From positions 29,971,164 to 30,035,163 of the forward strand of contig CM042088.1 in the NCBI GenBank assembly GCA_023512835.1: a DNA stretch of 64,000 nucleotides, written 5' to 3'. Position 1 is the stretch's first letter; every line of letters begins with the position of its first letter. Both the position numbers and the translations under genes were made by a program. The notes under the pieces were generated by a model, which saw nothing but the letters and a program-made list of their open reading frames with translations, did not search any database and was not told the origin of the DNA. The DNA is from Taxillus chinensis (taxonomy: Eukaryota; Streptophyta; Magnoliopsida; Santalales; Loranthaceae). This document shows, one piece after another, positions 44,514 through 55,914 of this stretch.

Positions 44514-44798
44514 TGATTTTGTCAGAGATCTTTCTTTAAATTTTTAGTTAAATTTATCTACATAGAATAAGTCATAAATTATACTCGAGATCTATATTTT
44601 CAATATAAATTTTATTAAAACTCAAACATCGAGACACTAACTATTTAAATTTGGTTAAATTTAAATAGCCGGTGCTTCGATGTTTGAGTTTTAACAAAGT
44701 TTATATTTAAAATATAAATTTCGAGTATAATTTGTAACATATATTGTTCCATATAAGCAAATTTAACTAAAAATTTGAAGAGACTGCACCTAATGCTC
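44514..44798. mobile_element. MITE, about 285 bp, in the AIMP1 promoter
   Basis: Long inverted repeat centred near 44654 (TTAAATTTGGTTAAATTTAA), with arms CTCAAACATCGA/TCGATGTTTGAG and AAATTTTTAGTTAAATTT/AAATTTAACTAAAAATTT. It is flanked by TTA (44511-44513 and 44799-44801). The right end read inward, GAGCATTAGGTGCAG, is related to the MITE at 15772-16047; the left terminal bases are diverged. Confidence 0.75.
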
Positions 44799-44801
44799 TT
44801 A

Positions 44802-45530
44802 AGTGATAAATATTTTGAGCCGGAAGAATTTACTGGATTCATAGTCGGATCTACGTGGCAGCCGATGACGTGGTGGTACTCGAGCGGTAGTAAACTCAAA
44901 TAATAATATGATGTGGAAGGGAAAGCAATTTCGACGCTTGTAATAATATTATCCCGCTTCTCATGTTTTTCCTTTCGCGCTCTTCTTTTTTCTTTTCCGC
45001 TCTACCTTTTGCCGGTTTTTATATACGCTATATTTGCACGTTGAAGCAATTTCAACGTTGCTACCCAAAATCGACGATCATCAATGAGTCCCTTAGTTTT
45101 ATCATTTTAATTTATGTGTCAATTTCTTTCAATTGATGTTTTATCTCATTTGGCACTGAATCTATTGCATTATTCTGGGAAAAAAAATATTTATTGCTTG
45201 GCAATTGATGATTTTAGATAATGAATGCAAGATAAAACTGCATTAAATTTAATGTCGTTGGTTTATAAACTGTACACATTTAAAAGTAATTATTAAGGAA
45301 AAAACTGCATTAATTGTTATATGGTTGGGTTGAACCATTCATTCATAATAGTAATTAACTGCTTTAATTCCTATATCGTTAGGATAAAATTTTACATCGT
45401 TAGTAAAAGAAATTAATATTTATAAAATTGCTTGAAGATTTAAAAATGCATATATATATATAGTCATTTATTAATTCTTATGACGTTGGTGTTGGTTTTA
45501 TCATTGTAATTGTTATTATATTTGTAGGCC
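44802..45530. other. Intergenic region between divergent AIMP1 and FAR1-like pseudogene
   Basis: AT-rich with T-runs. A TATATACGCTATATT stretch near 45020 could be a promoter for the plus-strand gene, and TTTGTAG|GCC just before 45531 looks like a splice acceptor, so a leader exon may lie here. Not resolved. Confidence 0.35.
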
Positions 45531-47104
45531 ATGATTACAATAGATGGAATGCTTAATAGAGAAGATGATGCAGTATGTAATATTACTGGTAATGAGATTG
45601 CAGTGAGTGATGGTGATGATGTGGTTGAGGAAATTGAGGTCGGTAAGGAATTTAATAATTTGGAAGATTGTTATGAGTACTATAGAAACTATGGAAGGCA
45701 AAAAGGTTTTGGTATGATGAAAAGAGATAGTAAACGTAAAGATAATGAACTTGAGAGATGGTGCACATATACTTGTTATAAATCACAGATCAGGAAAACA
45801 ACATTCAAGAGTCCACTAAACCCTCGACTTTCAGTGAAAACAAATTGTAAAGCTAAGATAAATGTAGTTTTACAGTCGAATGGGAAATATAAATTGCAAA
45901 GCGCTTGTGTTGAACATAATCATTCGTTAAGCCCAACAAAAACAAGGTATATGAGATGTAATAAAATGTTAGATCCACATGTGAAGAGAAGATTGAATCT
46001 AAATGATCAAGTGGGAATACGAATGAACAAGAATGTATATTCTTTAGTTGTTGAAGTAGGGGGTCCTGAAAATTTATGTTTCGATGAAAGGGACTGTCGA
46101 AATTATATTAGCAAAGAAAGGCAATTGAGACTTGGAAAGGGAGATGGGAATGCCCTCAAGGAATACTTTAATCGGAAGCAGGAAAAAGAGAGTAGTTTTT
46201 TTTATGCAATCGACTTGGATGATGATAATAGACTGAGAAACATATTTTGAACTAATACAAGGAGTAGGGCAGTATTTCAAGCTTTTGGAGATGTTGTCAC
46301 CTTTGACACAACTTATCTGACAAATAAATATGATATGTCATTTGCTCCTTTTGTAGACGTAAATTATCATGGCAATTCTGTGTTGTTGGGTTGTGGATTA
46401 TTATCCAATTAAGATACAAAAACTTTTAAATGGTTATTTGAAACTTGGTTGATATGTATGGATAATTGTCCTCCAAAAGCTATAATCACATACCAATGCA
46501 AAGCAATGCAAAATGCCATTGAAATTGTATTCCCACGAAGTCATCATCGGTGGTGCCTTTGGCATATAATGAAGAAAATTCCAAATAAATTTAGCGGATG
46601 TGGTGAGTATAAAAACATTAAAAGAGACTTAAAAATATGTGTTTATGAAAGTTTTAGCAAAGAAGAGTTTGATTATAGATGGACAGACACGATTCGGATG
46701 TATAGTCTTAGCGAAATGAATAGCTTAAAGGGTTGTATGCTGAGCGGATGCATTGGGTTCCTATCTACTTGAAAGATACTTTTTCCGCAGGGATGTCAAC
46801 AACACAGCGGAGTGAAAGTATGAATGCATTTTTTGATCGTTATGTGAGTTCGAAAATAACTCTGAAGCAATTTGTCGAACAATATGACAATGCTCGACTA
46901 AATAAGATTGAGAAGGAAAGTAAAGCTGATTATCATTCATTCAATTTCCAGTATAATTGTGTCACGCATTATGGTATAGAGAAATAATTTCAAGCAACTG
47001 ATACGAATACCAAGTTTAGAGAGTTTCAAGTGGAGTTTCAAGCGAAGTTATAGTGTCATATCACAAGTGAAGTGAAGGAAGGACCCATTTATAGGTATAA
47101 TCTT
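45531..47104 (+). pseudogene. FAR1/FHY3-related (FRS) MULE-derived gene, broken
   Basis: It starts at 45531 (MITIDGMLNREDD). The FAR1 DNA-binding domain follows (FNNLEDCYEYYRNYGRQKGF, CTYTCYK, TNCKAKINV, CVEHNHSLSP). After a TGA at 46248 comes the MULE transposase domain: AVFQAFGDVVTFDTTYLTNK (first Asp), FAPFVDVNYHGNSVLLGCGL, a TAA near 46410, PPKAIITYQCKAMQNAIEIV (family TDQ; the second catalytic Asp is Tyr here), and HHRWCLWHIMKKIPNKF. A frameshift near 46735 leads to WVPIYLKDTFSAGMSTTQRS then ESMNAFFDRYV. The gene is cut at 47104-47113 by the insertion of Sirevirus B. FRS proteins are transcription factors derived from MULE transposases; this could be either a dead FRS gene or an old MULE. 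Confidence 0.85.
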
Positions 47105-47113
47105 ATTCTATCT

Positions 47114-48244
47114 TGATGGTCCCTTGGAGCCTAGAGGGGGGTGAATAGGCTCTTATCGAAACTCTTTTGATTCTCTTATGACACAAACACTTATCTAGTT
47201 AAGTGATAGAATCACTGCGGAAGATAACCAGATAGTGGAAGTATTTTGTTTTATTATCAAAAGATAAATACAACAAAATAGAAGCAAGACTCTTTTACAC
47301 TCTATTTACAAAAGGATTCACACACTAGCCTATATTATGTCTTTGAACTCTTGTGCATACACAGGGTTGATTCAGGCTTGCTCGCACACTCTTTCAAATG
47401 TACAAGTCTGAATATTTATAAAAATATTCCTAAGAGACAACCTTGGAACTTGTAGTTCCGGAATGCGTTCAGCACTAACTATTCCTCGGTAATCTCTCTG
47501 CCTTGACTACTGTGGTTTGTGGAGATTAAGATCTTGGGTTTGAAAAGTATAAGTGCCTTTGTGAGTTCCCAAGTATAATTAAAGTTGTGTCCACATATCC
47601 GGGTGATCCACATGTAAGATTCTTCAGGTTCTCAACGAGTTTGTCTTACATCGAGACACCATGAGCTGATGACTTTAAATGCGGTAAGTTGAAGTAGCAT
47701 CTTCTTGGTCCGGTGTAATTTTTCTTACTCCATTGCTAATGAAGCTTGGAACCTTACTCCGTGTCAGTGGTTGCTTACTCCGTATCTATTTGGTACTGGA
47801 ATCCTGAGTCCGTGTCAGCGCTTCCTTACTCCGTGTGAATGAGAAGGTCGGAGTGCTTATTTCGTATCAGCACTTCCTTACTCCGCATGTAAGTTCCTTA
47901 CTCCGTACGAGTTTCTTACTCCGTGCGAGTTTAAAGGATCGGATGGCTTACTCCGTACTAGCACATTCTTACTCCGCATGAGTGAGTGGTCCGGATTCCT
48001 TACTCCGCATCTGTACTTCCTTACTCCATATGTATGGGGGACTTGATTATTTACCAAGTGTTTGACGACACTCACTCTCGTCCAGATCAGGATTATGTAT
48101 CCTGTCCTTAGCTTTGCTCTTACGAGTGTATCTCTGGATTAATAACATATCTTCTGCAATGATTAAAGACAAAACACAAAAGATCTCAAATCAAATTACA
48201 TAGGGCTTTATTGGCATTATCCAAATTTTGGGCTTGATCCAACA
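47114..48244 (-). repeat. 3' LTR of Sirevirus B, 1,131 bp
   Basis: On the plus strand it runs from TGATGGTCCCTTGG to TTGATCCAACA, TG...CA. It is bounded on the right by a polypurine tract and matches 61806-62516. Its middle part carries repeated TTACTCCG motifs. Confidence 0.88.
47700..48025. repeat. Array of TTACTCCG motifs in the LTR
   Basis: CTTACTCCGT/CTTACTCCGC recurs about ten times at irregular 15-40-bp spacing between 47725 and 48020, often preceded by CACTTC or CTTC. The same motifs occur in the 5' LTR from 62415. It lies in U3 of the minus-strand LTR, where promoter elements are expected. Confidence 0.7.
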
Positions 48245-48257
48245 ATCTCCCCCAATT
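48245..48257 (-). other. Polypurine tract of Sirevirus B
   Basis: The minus strand reads AATTGGGGGAGAT immediately before the LTR start TGTTGGATCAAG, the usual plus-strand primer site. Confidence 0.8.
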
Positions 48258-48555
48258 ATGGATATGCCCAAACCCTTTGTAATCTGATCTGGTAAGTAGC
48301 GCAAAAAGATAACATACAGAATACACATCACAACCATTTTCATTTATCAGCAACAGAATATAATTCAGCCTTTATACAAGATTTTCATTAAGGTACATAA
48401 GGCTTACTATACTTGAAAATCATTGTTGCTGCTTTCTCTCTAAGCTCCATTGTCTGCTTCATCGAATAAGTGGTGTGTTGGCTCCAAGATTTGTCCACAC
48501 TTAAGAATGACTTGATGACGTAACAGACAAAGGCCCCGCAGCTATCTCCATCTGG

Positions 48556-51150
48556 CTATTGTGGCACTTGCTTCTTGCCCCGGAATGTCGCCTTCAGCTT
48601 CTCAGTTGGACTCAAAGGAGTGATGCCCAACTTTTCATATAATCCGGCTTTCTTCACAGCTTCAGTTAACCTGAGACACAATGGTTCCCATTGATTCTTT
48701 CTTACATACTGCTCTATAACCTGATGAGAATCAATTAGAATCATCTGTTTGGACTGAATCATGAAGACAACCATCATGAAATGTGGCGACATAATCCGGT
48801 ACGGAATGAGGATAGTTGAGAGAGTTCTCCATGGTTTGCTATCCTCAGCAGTTCCGTCGATAAAGGACTGAATGATATCTACACTGGGAATATAGCCCTC
48901 ATTCCAGCACGGCAGAACTTCTAACAAGTGGCCGTCCTTGTACAGAGATGGAAACAGCCTCATCTCCATTTTAGCAGCCCTAGAGAAGTTGTCAATGTCG
49001 TCTGTTGTAAAGAGGCCTTTCTCCGAACAAAGGGTCCGAATGTCGTCCTGGGAGAAGGGGTACAGGTCAGAGAGACATCTTCTCTCGACAGTAGACGCAG
49101 CATAGGAAATCATTGCCTTACGCACGCTTCCGTCCACATCAAGAGGGTCACACGCCGCGTATGATGGGAGGAAGGTGTCAGATGCGGATGGAGAGGATGG
49201 AGGAAGAGCTGCACTCGAGGAGCTTGGCTGAGAGAAGCAGCTACGTTTGGGGATTTGAACTCCTTGAAGCAATGAAGAGGCAGGCCGCTTCTCAGCACGA
49301 GTGGAGGAATGTGATGTAGGAGGAATCGAAGGATTAGATGACACTCTCTCCCCCGGTTTGGCAGATCGCCGGGGAGCAACGGGAGGGTGAGCCATCGTGT
49401 GCGCCAGGTCCGCGAAGGAGGTAGACAAGGAGTGGACGGACGAGGCGACTAGGTCCATCTTTTGTTCCATGGAAGTGGAGGAGTCGGTGAGGGCGGAGAG
49501 GAGTTGGGCGCCAAGAGCATCAACCTTGGCGGCGATGGCAGATATTTGGGCGCTATGAGCTTGGGCGTGGCGGTCCAGCTGGGCGGAGACCACAACGTCG
49601 GAGTGGACCGTGCCAAAAGAAGCACGCCCAAGGGCCAACTCTAAAGCTTTGGAGGACTCCCCCGCATGAACAGGAGCAGGAGTGCGCTGGGCAGAGGAGT
49701 CCGCAGGAGTATCAGCAGCAGCAGCAGAAGGGGCATCTGGAGCAGCGGACCCGCTTTGACCAGATAGGTCAACAATGGGAATGGCGATAGCAGGAGAAGA
49801 AGGTCCAGCCTTAGCAGGGGAAGGACTCCGTGCGGCATGGACCGGGCTGGAAGGGTTAGGGAACGGCACATCTGGAATGGAGGCCGGTGTAAGAAAGCCT
49901 TGGTCCAAATTCCAGATGATCATGGTCTCCGGGGATTGGGTATGGCAAGTGTAAAACACCCGGAGATCGGTGTTAGGAATGGAGGCAGTGTGGGCAAGAC
50001 TGAAACGGAGCCAAAGGTCTGTTAAGGTGTCGGCGGAGAGATGGTCAAGGTAGGCTCGGGGTTGAGGTAGGGGAGGCAAAGGAGCTTCCGGAATAGATTC
50101 CGGGACATCAGCAATGGCAGCAGCAATGACAGTATCAACCGCGGCAGCAACGGCGGAAGTGGAGGGAGTGGGGACATCCACAGTAGAAGGGGTTGAGGAA
50201 ACAGCTTTAGGGACACTGCGCTGAGATGACCCCGCAACCTCAGAGGGTTCGGCACGGACGCTGTGCTGGGAGGCCCGAGAAATGGAGGGGGCAGCAATGG
50301 ACCGAATCCGGGAGGATCGGTGAGCAGAGCTGACGTCAGGGGCATGGCTGTCGGAGGGGTCACCAACAGAACTGCCTTGTTGTTCCGTGGCAGGGAGAAG
50401 GTGGAGAGTTGCAGAGGGACGACGGGCCGTCATGTTCCCATCAGGCGTAAGATGGCAAAGGTAATAAGCTGGAGGAAATGGAACAGCATCATAGCGGGCG
50501 AAATGGTTCGGATGAAGATGCCGGAAGACAATGCTTAATATGCGCCCGAAGGAATGGTTCTTGGGTCCATTCTGCGGCAGTCGGAACAAAAACGTCCCCC
50601 AGCCCATCGGAAGACCTTCGAAAACGCCGTACATGGCCAGAAGAAGATCGTACGGAACAGAGTCCAGAGCGGAAGTGTGAGCCAGTAAACATCGACTCAG
50701 TATGATCGCCATACAGCGATAGCGACCTTGGAAGGACTTCACCTTGTATTCCTTGCCTTTATAGGTGCAACCCATAGAAGCCGCCATGGGATCAACATCG
50801 TGGCGTTGTGGTTCATCGGGGGGTAGATTGAGAGTAGCGTGGAGAACGGTGGGGGTGATTAGGATGGATTCACCGCGAACAGAGGAGATGATGGAGTCGG
50901 TGGTACAGCGGATCCGTTGGTAGAACTCGAGAATGTCGTCTATAAGAAGCTCGACAGGATCGAAGATCAAGTTGAGTATGTGAGAGGCTTTTAGAAGAGG
51001 GCGAAGATGGAAAAACCAGTTTGGAGGGTTGGAGACAACGCTCCAATCGGTGCGCCTCCGAATTAAAAGATGACGTGGAGACGGCATGACCAAGTAAGGG
51101 TAACAGCTGTTTGCCTTCCTGGGGAAGTGTGTGCATCCCGAGACATGCAT
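48556..51150 (-). CDS. Sirevirus env-like/downstream ORF, 864 codons, intact
   Basis: Uninterrupted frame between pol and the 3' LTR, where Sireviruses carry an extra ORF often called env-like. The likely start is Met22 (51087, MPSPRHLLIRRRTDW), which aligns with the start of the inverted copy at 28949. The first 200 residues form a conserved block ([57 protein letters not shown]) resembling the domain annotated as a putative plant transposon protein. The middle is rich in Ser, Pro and Ala (e.g. ADTPADSSAQRTPAPVHAGE). The C-terminal 180 residues are again folded-looking (RMSPHFMMVVFMIQSKQMIL, PTEKLKATFRGKK). No signal peptide or clear membrane segment, so a true envelope role is not supported. 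The open frame contrasts with the broken gag and integrase. Confidence 0.8.
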   Translation of the reverse strand: MHVSGCTHFPRKANSCYPYLVMPSPRHLLIRRRTDWSVVSNPPNWFFHLRPLLKASHILNLIFDPVELLIDDILEFYQRIRCTTDSIISSVRGESILITPTVLHATLNLPPDEPQRHDVDPMAASMGCTYKGKEYKVKSFQGRYRCMAIILSRCLLAHTSALDSVPYDLLLAMYGVFEGLPMGWGTFLFRLPQNGPKNHSFGRILSIVFRHLHPNHFARYDAVPFPPAYYLCHLTPDGNMTARRPSATLHLLPATEQQGSSVGDPSDSHAPDVSSAHRSSRIRSIAAPSISRASQHSVRAEPSEVAGSSQRSVPKAVSSTPSTVDVPTPSTSAVAAAVDTVIAAAIADVPESIPEAPLPPLPQPRAYLDHLSADTLTDLWLRFSLAHTASIPNTDLRVFYTCHTQSPETMIIWNLDQGFLTPASIPDVPFPNPSSPVHAARSPSPAKAGPSSPAIAIPIVDLSGQSGSAAPDAPSAAAADTPADSSAQRTPAPVHAGESSKALELALGRASFGTVHSDVVVSAQLDRHAQAHSAQISAIAAKVDALGAQLLSALTDSSTSMEQKMDLVASSVHSLSTSFADLAHTMAHPPVAPRRSAKPGERVSSNPSIPPTSHSSTRAEKRPASSLLQGVQIPKRSCFSQPSSSSAALPPSSPSASDTFLPSYAACDPLDVDGSVRKAMISYAASTVERRCLSDLYPFSQDDIRTLCSEKGLFTTDDIDNFSRAAKMEMRLFPSLYKDGHLLEVLPCWNEGYIPSVDIIQSFIDGTAEDSKPWRTLSTILIPYRIMSPHFMMVVFMIQSKQMILIDSHQVIEQYVRKNQWEPLCLRLTEAVKKAGLYEKLGITPLSPTEKLKATFRGKKQVPQ

Positions 51151-51254
51151 TCAATGAATCATCATTATTCCTCCTCAAAAGCACGCGATATATAATAAGA
51201 CATGGATTATCGCAATTTGACAGTGTTAGGAGTTCGGAGGAATGAACCGACAAT

Positions 51255-52560
51255 CATCCAGAATCAACGATAGTCGAGGGACAAGTATCCGGATGAAAAG
51301 TAGACCGTGTCCGTAGTAACAGAGTGCGGTGAGAGAGAAGTAGATTCCTTTGCTGTCAATAAGTCGAAGAGAAGAGAAGTACCACAACACTTCAAATCCA
51401 AGACTATGGACTAGATTTATCGATAAGGTTGCAAAGAAAATCTGAACCTGTAGCTTCAAAAAAAATAAGCTAAAAGTACAAAAGCTTAACAGGCAAGGAT
51501 TAGTACGGATAGGAGAAAATAGTCAGTGAAGAGCTATATAATCCGAACTAATGAGAAGCAGAACTTATGCATTACAAAGAATGAAATAGACATATACATA
51601 CTAGAGAATGATCAATGTGACTGAATCAGGGCATATGTCAGATAATAAATACGCAAGTTCATATAGGTCAACATAGCGAAACCGTCCTGCTGAACGATGT
51701 AGCTAAGATTAATTAAAAATCATATGATTTGACCAAACTAGGATTCATGAGTGAAAAATGAGGAAGCGGACACATGTCAAAAGCAAGCAATTGATTATTC
51801 GATTAAAATGCATGGTTGAAGAAAAAAATACATCCAAGCATGCCGCAATTCTGTTTCAACAATGCATGTCCAGTCAGATCCGGAAGTAAAGGTTTAGAGG
51901 AGGGAGTATCTGAGACATATTAGGGGGTTATTACTGAGGTAATAGATGAAGCTTAGGCTCCCCCGTGGATCATTCGATCCTCTCAATGAAAGGCTCCCCC
52001 TCGAATAGACAGTCAGGAAAGAGGTCATGAGACATATACGGGGGGTATTACTCGAATAATTTATAAAGCATTTTCTCCCCCGTAGATTGTGCAATCCTCT
52101 CGGTTGACCTTTTCGGCTTAAATAAATTCATCACTGTCTATCTTTTTAGGAAACTATACTTCAGAAGCTGATCAGATTGCGATTATGTATTCATCCACCA
52201 GGCATTCCGAGCTAACCCATTTCATTTCTTCAACTATACATGTTAATAGAGTAATCTAAATGAACAGGCATTTGTCATGTGGTGATCAGTGGAAATTAAG
52301 ATCATGAAACCAGAATGAGGTTAATCATATAAACTTTAATCATGTTTGCTTAAACGACTTCAGTCGGGAAACGCAAGCATCCTCCCACTATAAAGTTGAT
52401 ATCAATATCAGAAGCATGAAGCACGTTAAACAGTAAGTATGATCAACATTAAGATCAGTATGTATCTACTACTATCAATAAAAGCACAATGCATGTTCTG
52501 AAAGTAAGTATACTATTGGGTAATTTAAATGTGAAACTATGCAGAGAAGTCAAGCATACC
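51255..52560 (-). other. pol-env spacer of Sirevirus B with repeated polypurine tracts
   Basis: Non-coding 1.3 kb between RNase H and the env-like ORF, closely matching 21336-22550 of element A. GGGGGAG tracts on the minus strand recur near 51958, 51993, 52038 and 52077. Several CATATGATT/CATGAGTGA-like blocks are conserved between the two elements. Confidence 0.7.
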
Positions 52561-52563
52561 TAA

Positions 52564-54735
52564 TCAGAAGAGTAGTTCAGAGAATCTTGCATCAGGTAGG
52601 GGCTTTGTAAGTATGTCTGCCAGTTGATCTTCAGTAGCAACATGTTCCAGTGAGATGTGACTTTTGAGAACATGGTCTCGTATGAAGTGATACCTGACCT
52701 CAATATGCTTCGTCTTAGGGTGCATGACAGGATTGTTGCTGATAGCAATTGCGCTATTATTGTCACGATAGAGTGGAATAGATGACATGTTGAAACCGTA
52801 GTCAGTAAGTTGACTTTGCATCCAGAGTAGCTGTGCGCAGCAACTCCCAGCAGCTATATATTCCACCTCAGCAGTAGAGGTTGATACGGAATTTTGCTTC
52901 TTACTGAACCATGAAATTAATCTATTTCCAAGAAACTGACACGTACCACTTGTGCTTTTCTTATCGATGCGACACCCAGTGAAGTCAGCATCAGAGTATC
53001 CGGATAAGGTGAAGTTGGACTCCTTTGGGTACCAGAGTCCCAAATTCATTGTTCCCTTGAGATACCTTAATATCCGTTTAACATGAAGCATATGTGACTC
53101 CTTGGGATTCGCCTGATATCGTGCACAGATGTAAGTTGCAAGCATAATGTCTGGGCGACTTGCCGTAAGATACAGCAAGGATCCTATCATCCCTCTGTAG
53201 TCAGTCACATTTACTGATATGCCGTCCACATCAGGATCTAACTTGGCACTGACTGGCATGGGAGTTTTGACGGGAGATGAACCTTCCATACCAAACTTCT
53301 TAATAAGATCGCGAGTGTACTTAGCTTGATTAATGAAGATTCCTTCCTTCAATTGTTTAACTTCTATTCCAAGGAAGTAGGACAGTTCTCCCATCATGCT
53401 CATCTCAAACTTGTCTGTCATCAACTTTGCAAACTCTTCACAAAGCTTCGGATTTGTTGATCCGAAAATGATATCATCCACGTATATCTGTACGATTAGA
53501 GTGTGTCCTTTCTCATTTCGTAGAAATAAGGTGGTGTCTATCTTCCCTTTTTGGAAGTTGTGAGCAAGTAGGAATTCTGACAGTGTGTCGTACCAGGCTC
53601 TTGGAGCTTGCTTCAAACCATATAAAGCTTTCCGAAGCTTGTAGACTAGATGTCCTGCCTTAGGTTCAATGAAACCGGGAGGTTGTTCAACGTACACCTC
53701 TTGAAGATCTCCATTCAGGAATGCGCTCTTGACGTCCATTTGATAAACTATGAAGTTTTCATATGAAGCATACGCCAGAAACATTCGGATTGCCTCAAGT
53801 CTTGCTACTGGAGCAAAGGTCTCATCATAGTCTATTCCTTCTTCTTGACGATATCCTTTGGCTACCAGTCGGGCTTTGTTCCGGATTACTATTCCATCCG
53901 TATCAAGCTTGTTCCGGAACACCCATTTAACTCTAATGACTTGCTGACACTTAGGCCTTGGTACTAGAGTCCACACATTATTTCTCTTAAATTGATTTTG
54001 CTCTTCTTGCATGGCTTCTATCCAATTCGAATCCTGAAGAGCTTCATCTACCACTTTTGGTTCTATTTGAGATAGAAAACACGAGTAAAGACACATGTTG
54101 AAAGTGGCTGGTCTTGTTCTTACACCAGCAGTAAGATCACCAATCACTTGATCTGAGGGATGGTTTCGGGTCCATCTGTAATTCTGTGCATGTGATGGTT
54201 GATCTTGAATAATTTGAAGCTTCCGCGGATTAGGTGGTTCAGGTATATCTGCTGGTTGAGCTTTTTCCGGACCAGATGTTTCCGTATTAGAAGGTACGGT
54301 AGAACTAGGTGGTTCTTCAACACTGTTTCTTTCAGTGTTAACTGGTCCAGACAGGCTTGAAGGTGCTCCGGAATTTTGGGTATCCGAAGGAGTATGTCCG
54401 GAGCTTAATGGTAGTCCTGAGTTCGAATCATCCGTAGCATCATCCATATAATTTCTTTGTGCCTCGCTGATGCCACGTGGTTGGTCAGAATGTGTAACAG
54501 GAACATTCATAAACTTCAAATAGTCGATGTTCTTGTCCGTGCACTGTACATTAGAACTTGAAGAAGCAACTTTTGACCAATCAAGATTAGTTTCATCAAA
54601 GGTCACATGGATAGATTCTTTAACTTTAAAAAGTTTTCTATTGAAGACCCGATAAGCCTTGCTATGTAATGAGTACCCGACAAAAAATCCCATCATCGGA
54701 TTTTGGTTCAAATTTATTCCGGGTTTCTTTGCCAT
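52564..54735 (-). CDS. Sirevirus B reverse transcriptase and RNase H, open frame
   Basis: 723-codon open frame: integrase C-terminal tail ([16 protein letters not shown]), a variable linker, then RT ([70 protein letters not shown], active site YVDD at 53473-53484), [20 protein letters not shown], and RNase H ([58 protein letters not shown]). One Glu is absent from [12 protein letters not shown] relative to element A (QEVYVEQ here). It is open but not independent: it is normally made as part of a gag-pol polyprotein whose upstream parts are frameshifted here. Confidence 0.88.
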   Translation of the reverse strand: MAKKPGINLNQNPMMGFFVGYSLHSKAYRVFNRKLFKVKESIHVTFDETNLDWSKVASSSSNVQCTDKNIDYLKFMNVPVTHSDQPRGISEAQRNYMDDATDDSNSGLPLSSGHTPSDTQNSGAPSSLSGPVNTERNSVEEPPSSTVPSNTETSGPEKAQPADIPEPPNPRKLQIIQDQPSHAQNYRWTRNHPSDQVIGDLTAGVRTRPATFNMCLYSCFLSQIEPKVVDEALQDSNWIEAMQEEQNQFKRNNVWTLVPRPKCQQVIRVKWVFRNKLDTDGIVIRNKARLVAKGYRQEEGIDYDETFAPVARLEAIRMFLAYASYENFIVYQMDVKSAFLNGDLQEVYVEQPPGFIEPKAGHLVYKLRKALYGLKQAPRAWYDTLSEFLLAHNFQKGKIDTTLFLRNEKGHTLIVQIYVDDIIFGSTNPKLCEEFAKLMTDKFEMSMMGELSYFLGIEVKQLKEGIFINQAKYTRDLIKKFGMEGSSPVKTPMPVSAKLDPDVDGISVNVTDYRGMIGSLLYLTASRPDIMLATYICARYQANPKESHMLHVKRILRYLKGTMNLGLWYPKESNFTLSGYSDADFTGCRIDKKSTSGTCQFLGNRLISWFSKKQNSVSTSTAEVEYIAAGSCCAQLLWMQSQLTDYGFNMSSIPLYRDNNSAIAISNNPVMHPKTKHIEVRYHFIRDHVLKSHISLEHVATEDQLADILTKPLPDARFSELLF

Positions 54736-55869
54736 TTATCAATATATAGCAAGTACACCCAAAAGCTCGAAATGTGAAATTGAAGGCTTTCGTCCTCTCC
54801 ACATCTCATAGGGTGTTTTCATGGTAGATTTATTTATTAGAGTTCTGTCCGAACATAGCAGCATGGACACAACTTGACCCATAGACTAAGAGGAAGCGTT
54901 GCCCCTGCTAACATAGATCTGCCGGCCTCGACTAAAGAACGATTCTTGCGCTCGGCTACCCCATTTTGTTGTGGAGTTCGGGCGCAGAGAAGTCGTCTTT
55001 GAATGCCCTGTTCGGAACAATATGATCTCATATCCGAAAAATCAAATTCCGTACCATGATCACTCCCGATGCACTTAATGCTCGGTCCTTGTGAGTTGCT
55101 TATCCAGTTGAAAAGATCTACAAGATGCTCAAAAGTTTGATCCTTTGATTTCATGAACATCACCCATGTGTATCTGGCGAAATCATCGATAACCACAAGG
55201 GTATATCTCGCACCATCCAAAGCAAAGGGAAGAAATAGGACCACAGAGGTCCATATGAAGAAGTTGTAGAGGAGCAATTATTGAATTAACTGATTTGCTC
55301 TTAAAGCTATGTTTGGTCTGTTTGCCAAGTTGGCATTCTCGACAGAGAGTGTCTCTGGAGTATTTAAGTTTAGGTAGACCAGTGACAAGATCAAGTGACG
55401 CTAACTTAGACAATGTCTTAAAGTTTAAATGTGCCCATCGCTTGTGCCATAACCAACTATCTTCATCCGATGCTGTAGTGAGGAAGCATACAGGGTCAGA
55501 AGAATTATTTCTTAAGACCACTGAGTATATGTCCCCATCTATTGATCTGGATAACTTAACATCTCCGGATAAGTTTTCCCTTACTATACAGGTGTTGGAC
55601 ATAAAGGAAACAGTAAATCCTTTGTCACATAATTTACTGACACTTAGCAAATTATGCTTCAAACCTTCAACTAGTGCAACTCTAGTGATTGATACACAGC
55701 CATTGGTTAAAGTGCCATACCCGACAGTCTTTCCTTTGCTATTGTCACCATATGAAATAGATGGACCTCGTTTTTCATTAACTTCTACAAGCAGAGTCTG
55801 ATTACCCGTCATATGTCCGGAGCATCCACTATCGAGGATCCACTTGCTTTGATTGATCTTTAACTTCAA
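54736..55869 (-). pseudogene. Sirevirus B protease and integrase, frameshifted
   Basis: 55183-55869 carries the protease (WILDSGCSGHMTGN, DSG intact), the GAG-pre-integrase block ([20 protein letters not shown]) with CRECQLGK, and the integrase start ([15 protein letters not shown]). The frame then shifts near 55200-55230 into 54837-55277 ([57 protein letters not shown]). Two more breaks near 54840 and 54740 separate it from the RT frame. The catalytic Asp and Glu of integrase are visible, but no single frame spans them all. Confidence 0.85.
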
Positions 55870-55914
55870 GTGATCCGGCAGTGCATTCCAGAGATGCTCC
55901 TGAAAGACAACAGT

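Noticed and set aside
48928..50705. Several plus-strand ORFs of 60-90 codons
   Set aside because: They are antisense shadows of the 864-codon env-like ORF in GC-rich sequence.
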